A stretch of 64,000 nucleotides of DNA from Phellopilus nigrolimitatus (Eukaryota > Basidiomycota > Agaricomycetes > Hymenochaetales > Hymenochaetaceae). The stretch lies in contig JAJOHG010000013.1 in the NCBI GenBank assembly GCA_021029095.1, positions 434,001 through 498,000 on the forward strand, in the 5' to 3' direction. The translations under genes and the position numbers were made by a program. Shown here in pieces: positions 60,158 to 64,000 of the stretch (the first letter of the stretch is position 1; the number at the start of each line of letters is the position of its first letter). Under the pieces are notes generated by a model. It worked only from the letters and a program-made list of their open reading frames with translations. It had not been told where the DNA came from and ran no database searches.

Positions 60158-62680
60158 ATGGACGTCGTGAAGGCCGTCGAGACATACGTTTCTAAACTGT
60201 TGTCCACACCGAATGCTATCAAGGTCTTACTTCTCGATGCGCATACGGTATGCATTAAGCTATACCCCTTCATACGAGGTAACTTAGACACATGCATTAG
60301 ACACCTATAGTTTCTCTGTCTGCAACGCAAAGCACTTTACTATCCCAACAAGTCTATCTGACCGACAAGATCGACAATCCGAAGCGCGAGCGCATGCCAC
60401 ATTTGAAATGCGTGTGCTTTTTACGCGCAGTGGAGGATAGTTTGGGTGCTTTGGAGGCGGAGCTACGCGAACCAAAGTATGGGGAGTATTACCTCTGTCA
60501 GTCAGTCGATCCGCGGATTTGTGCATCTCAGAATCGGTGCTGAATATTATTTCAATGGCAGACTTCAGCAATATCCTTACGAAGACGGCGATAGAACGCC
60601 TTGCAGAAGCGGATGAATACGAAGTGGTACGAGAGGTGCAGGTGCGTTGTGTCTTCCTAGCCTAAATTTGTCTTTATTGAATGCATCTCGCAGGAATACT
60701 TTGCCGACTACGCGCCTATTCTCCCATCGTTGTTTTCGCTGAACCATGTGCCATCATCTGCCCACCCTCTCTATGGATCAAATCCACACTCCTGGAATCC
60801 AGATGCATTGGAGCGATCGGTGCAGGGCATAACAGCTGTTCTCTTAAGTTTGAAGAAGAAGCCAATCATTCGCTACGAGAAGATGAGCGGAATGGCAAGG
60901 AAACTAGGCGGAGAAATCCATGTTAGTGAATTAGAAGACTTATCAACGCCTATTTTTTCTTATCTTTCGAGCACAGCATCGAATGCAGAATGAATCTTCG
61001 CTTTTCGACTTCCGCCTTACACAAATGCCTCCTCTTCTGTTGATTCTTGATCGCAGAAATGATCCTGTGACCCCTTTACTCTCACAATGGACGTATCAAG
61101 CCATGGTGCATGAGCTCATCGGTATACAAAATGGGAGAGTCGACCTCAGTCAAGCACCTGGGATCCGTCCGGAGTTGAAGGTGCGTGCAGTAGCTTGCCT
61201 TTATTACTTGAAAAAACATTGTCAATGCAAGCATCTCACGTTCGAGACAGGAAGTGACGCTTACGACGTCAACTGATCCTTTCTTCCAAGGACACCACCT
61301 CGCCACGTTCGGTGATCTCGGCACCTCGCTCAAAACATATGTCCAGTCGTATCAATCTCGCTCTCTTGCACACTCCCCCTCTGCAATAAACTCGATTGCA
61401 GACATGAAAAAATTCGTCGAAGAGTACCCTGAATTCAGGAAGCTGGGTGGGAACGTAAGCAAGCACGTTGCGCTAGTGGGAGAGCTAAGCCGGTTGGTGG
61501 AAAAGAACAAACTTCTCGATATGGGGGAAGTTGAGCAGGGACTCGCAACAACCGCAGGGACAGATCTAACGGCAAGCGTTTCTTCTAGATGTATCAATCG
61601 TATTTCTAATCTGAGCTTCGCAGGTTGTCCAGAACATAATACGTGATGGTGCTGTTTCTGCTCAGCAAAAACTTAGGATTGTAATCCTTTTCGCATTAAG
61701 GTATCAAAAGACGAAAGCCAACGACATCGCAAACCTCATCAATCTCATGCTTGAAAATGGAGTAAAGAATCAGGATGCGAAGGTACGCTATCATATTTCT
61801 CTCTCCGGCCCGTCTCCGTTTAGAACAGACTTTACAGCTTGTTTACGGGTTTTTGAACATCGCTGGTTCAGATCAACGTCAGGACGACTTATTTTCCACC
61901 GAGACTCTTTTAGCAAAAGGCTTCAGTGCGTTAAAGGGACTGAAGGTATTGCGGCGTTTTTTACTATGTCGTTAAAATATGATTCATTGGTCATTTTATT
62001 ATAGGGTGTTGAGAACGTGTATACGCAGCACAACCCCCACATTTCCCAGACTCTCGAAAATCTACTGAAAGGTCGTCTGAGGGAGACATCCTATCCCTTC
62101 GTGGAGAGTCCGGGGCCAAACGCGAGCTTGCAACGGTCAGTCGCATTGAGATCTCGCTTGTGTTATTTTCTAACATGCGATCTGCTAGACCACAGGATGT
62201 GATCATTTTCATGATTGGGGGTACGACGTACGAGGAGGCTCGTGTTGTCTCCCTTTTGAATCAAGACTTGAGCTCTGGTAGCGGGCCTCCGGGATCTGCG
62301 ACAGCCTCCGCAGCAGGGACACGAATTCTGCTCGGCGGTACGACCGTACTCAACTCCAGCAGGTAATGATTAGATTTCTTAAGTATTCTCCGCGATAGTC
62401 CTGAAGCCAAATCCCTGTTAGTTTCCTAGATATGGTTAGAAGCGCGGTAGTTGGCTTTCCCGCGACCGTGTATGATCCGCCACCGGAAACACCGTCGAAT
62501 GCACCTGCGCTAAATTTGACTTTAGGAAACGTCAATGTTAGTCTTGGTGGTGCCAACACTGGTGTATTTCGCACGGATGGCAGGAGTGGGCCAAGTGTGC
62601 AAACGGATGGGCTGAGAGATGGTGTTCGGAATTTACTGGGGAAGGTGAGGGAAGGCGTCGATCGGATTGGTCTTCAATAA
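60158..62680 (+). CDS. vps45: Sec1/Munc18-family protein Vps45
   Basis: An SM protein that binds syntaxin-type SNAREs and drives fusion at the trans-Golgi/endosome. It begins [20 protein letters not shown] and continues [57 protein letters not shown] and [20 protein letters not shown], with [11 protein letters not shown]. Later come [40 protein letters not shown] and [20 protein letters not shown], with [11 protein letters not shown]. The MDVVKAV start and the RNDPVTPLL motif place it with Vps45 rather than Sly1 or Sec1. After the SM core there is an added C-terminal tail with [14 protein letters not shown] and [20 protein letters not shown]. Roughly a dozen short introns. Confidence 0.88.
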
Positions 62681-62993
62681 CGTCTGTAAATTGTGATCTT
62701 TCTCGCTCGTAAATACCTTCCTCCGACCTGCGATACTACAAGACGCTTGTTCGAGATTGTTCTTGACGCGAGATTGTAATCAAATAAAGATTGCCGCAAC
62801 AGAAGACGCGTACGGAAGTAGTCCATGAACGGAAGATCTGCGGCAAGTTGAGCGGCAACGCGCTGTGCAGCCTGTGTACACTCTTGGACACGTCGACACT
62901 CGCTCGTCACGCAGCCTTTTTACCTCGACGCCTACTATCTGTGGCATCTCCTCCTTCCACTCTCTTTATTGATTATTGTATCTGGTTGGCAAC

Positions 62994-64000
62994 ATGGCGA
63001 AGGGCTTATTTGGAGGTCTCAAGGGCGTCGATGCCTTTGGCAAGGCAAGTTACGGCCTCAAGACACCGCGCTCTACACACAGAGCTTATTTGCGCGAAAT
63101 ATATAGACAATGGAGGATGTGAAGGTCAAGACGAGAACAGGGGCCTTCTGTGAGAATGACATGTCGTCGTGCTACAGTTGAGATTCTGACAAGCCCTGCA
63201 ACTCAGTGACCATCCTCTCGGCTGCTATTATTCTGGCCTTCAGCACGATCGAGTTTTTGGATTACCGTCGCGTCAACTTAGACACGTCAATTGTCGTCGA
63301 CAAAAGTCGCGGAGAACGACTGACTGTGCAAATGAATGTGACGTTTCCGAAAGTGCCTTGCTATTGTGTGTCTGTCGCCACAACTCCGCCCGCTGTTCCT
63401 ACCGAACTGACATGACCCTTGTCGCGTAGTGTTGAGTCTCGATGTTATGGACATCAGTGGCGAACAGCAAAGAGACCTCGCGCACAACATCATCAAGACG
63501 CGTCTCGCCGAGTCTGGCATCCCCGTCCCGGATTCTCACAGCGCGGAGCTGCGCAACAAGCTCGATGTCATGAATGATCAGACGAAGGACGGCTACTGTG
63601 GCTCATGCTATGGCGGCGTGGGGCCCGAGAACGGTTGCTGTAATACGTGCGAGGAGGTCCGCACTGCGTATGTGAATAAGGGGTGGAGTTTCAACAACCC
63701 GGACGCGATCGAGCAGGTGGGTAAACTACCGCTAGATTTCGATATATGATGCCAATCCTTAAGTATCATCAAGTGCGCACGGGAACACTGGTCAGACAAG
63801 CTCAAAGAGCAGGCGACGGAGGGTTGCAACGTCTCGGGTCGCATTCGGGTCAACAAAGTCATCGGAAACCTGCACCTCTCGCCTGGTCGCTCCTTCCAGA
63901 CCAACTACATGAATATTCATGAGCTGGTACCGTACTTGAAAGAAGACGGGGGACGCCACGACTTCGGCCACACCATTTACGATCTCTCATTCGAGGCGGA
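62994..64000 (+). CDS. erv46: ER-Golgi COPII vesicle protein Erv46/ERGIC3, 3' end outside window
   Basis: This is a cargo receptor cycling between ER and Golgi in complex with Erv41. It begins MAKGLFGGLKGVDAFGK and continues TMEDVKVKTRTGAFLTILSA with transmembrane helix 1 (ILSAAIILAFSTIEFL). The lumenal part has RLTVQMNVTFPKVPCYLLSL and DVMDISGEQQ, a Cys-rich block YCGSCYGG / GCCNTCEEVRTAY, then GCNVSGRIRVNKVIGNLHL, then HDFGHTIYDLSFEA at the window edge. The first intron starts with GC instead of GT (GGCAAG then GCAAGT), confirmed by the conserved FGKTMEDVK peptide across it. Later introns are GT-AG. The second membrane helix and the tail lie outside. Confidence 0.9.

Overview
The window looks like nuclear DNA of a filamentous basidiomycete, most likely an Agaricomycete. 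Genes are compact and carry many short introns (about 45-80 bp, GT-AG with CTNAC-type branch sites). GC content is uneven, and the gene set is typically fungal: a CreA/Mig1-type zinc-finger factor, a gelsolin/fragmin, Sfh1/Snf5, Vps45, Erv46, a p34/Irc6-like adaptor-binding protein and a queuosine-salvage protein. Exon joins were made by eye from splice signals and family resemblance, so small boundary errors are possible.

Left part (1-24.2 kb). The 3' part of a gelsolin-family gene runs off the left edge, followed by a long non-coding GC-rich stretch and a three-exon CreA/Mig1-like C2H2 regulator. The next 16 kb is rearranged accessory DNA. It holds a 650-bp TIR element with TA target sites, and a split hAT-like element with a 1.9-kb hairpin-rich insertion nested in it. 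It then holds a very large inverted repeat (arms about 5.3 kb, 11.8-17.1 and 18.8-24.2 kb). Each arm carries an apparently intact M16C zinc metalloprotease gene, the two transcribed away from each other. The spacer holds a truncated second gelsolin copy in reverse orientation, abutting another hAT-like fragment.

Middle part (24.2-46.7 kb). A p34/Irc6-like gene and an Sfh1/SNF5 gene are divergent. They are followed by an aldo-keto reductase, a family X DNA polymerase, a large unrecognised modular protein, a queuosine-salvage (DUF2419) gene, a tiny multi-intron gene, and a fusion of an FMN split-barrel domain with a ferredoxin-reductase-like module. Then comes a tandem pair of short-chain dehydrogenase genes, each broken by a different small deletion, with a 205-bp MITE between them.

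Right part (46.7-64 kb). This contains an FYRN/FYRC nuclear protein, a single-pass membrane protein with a C-terminal SH3 domain, a small GSKIP-like protein, the vesicle-fusion SM protein Vps45, and the 5' part of the ER-Golgi cargo receptor Erv46, which runs off the right edge. Most right-hand genes are housekeeping. The segment at about 8.3-24.2 kb is where duplication and transposition are concentrated.
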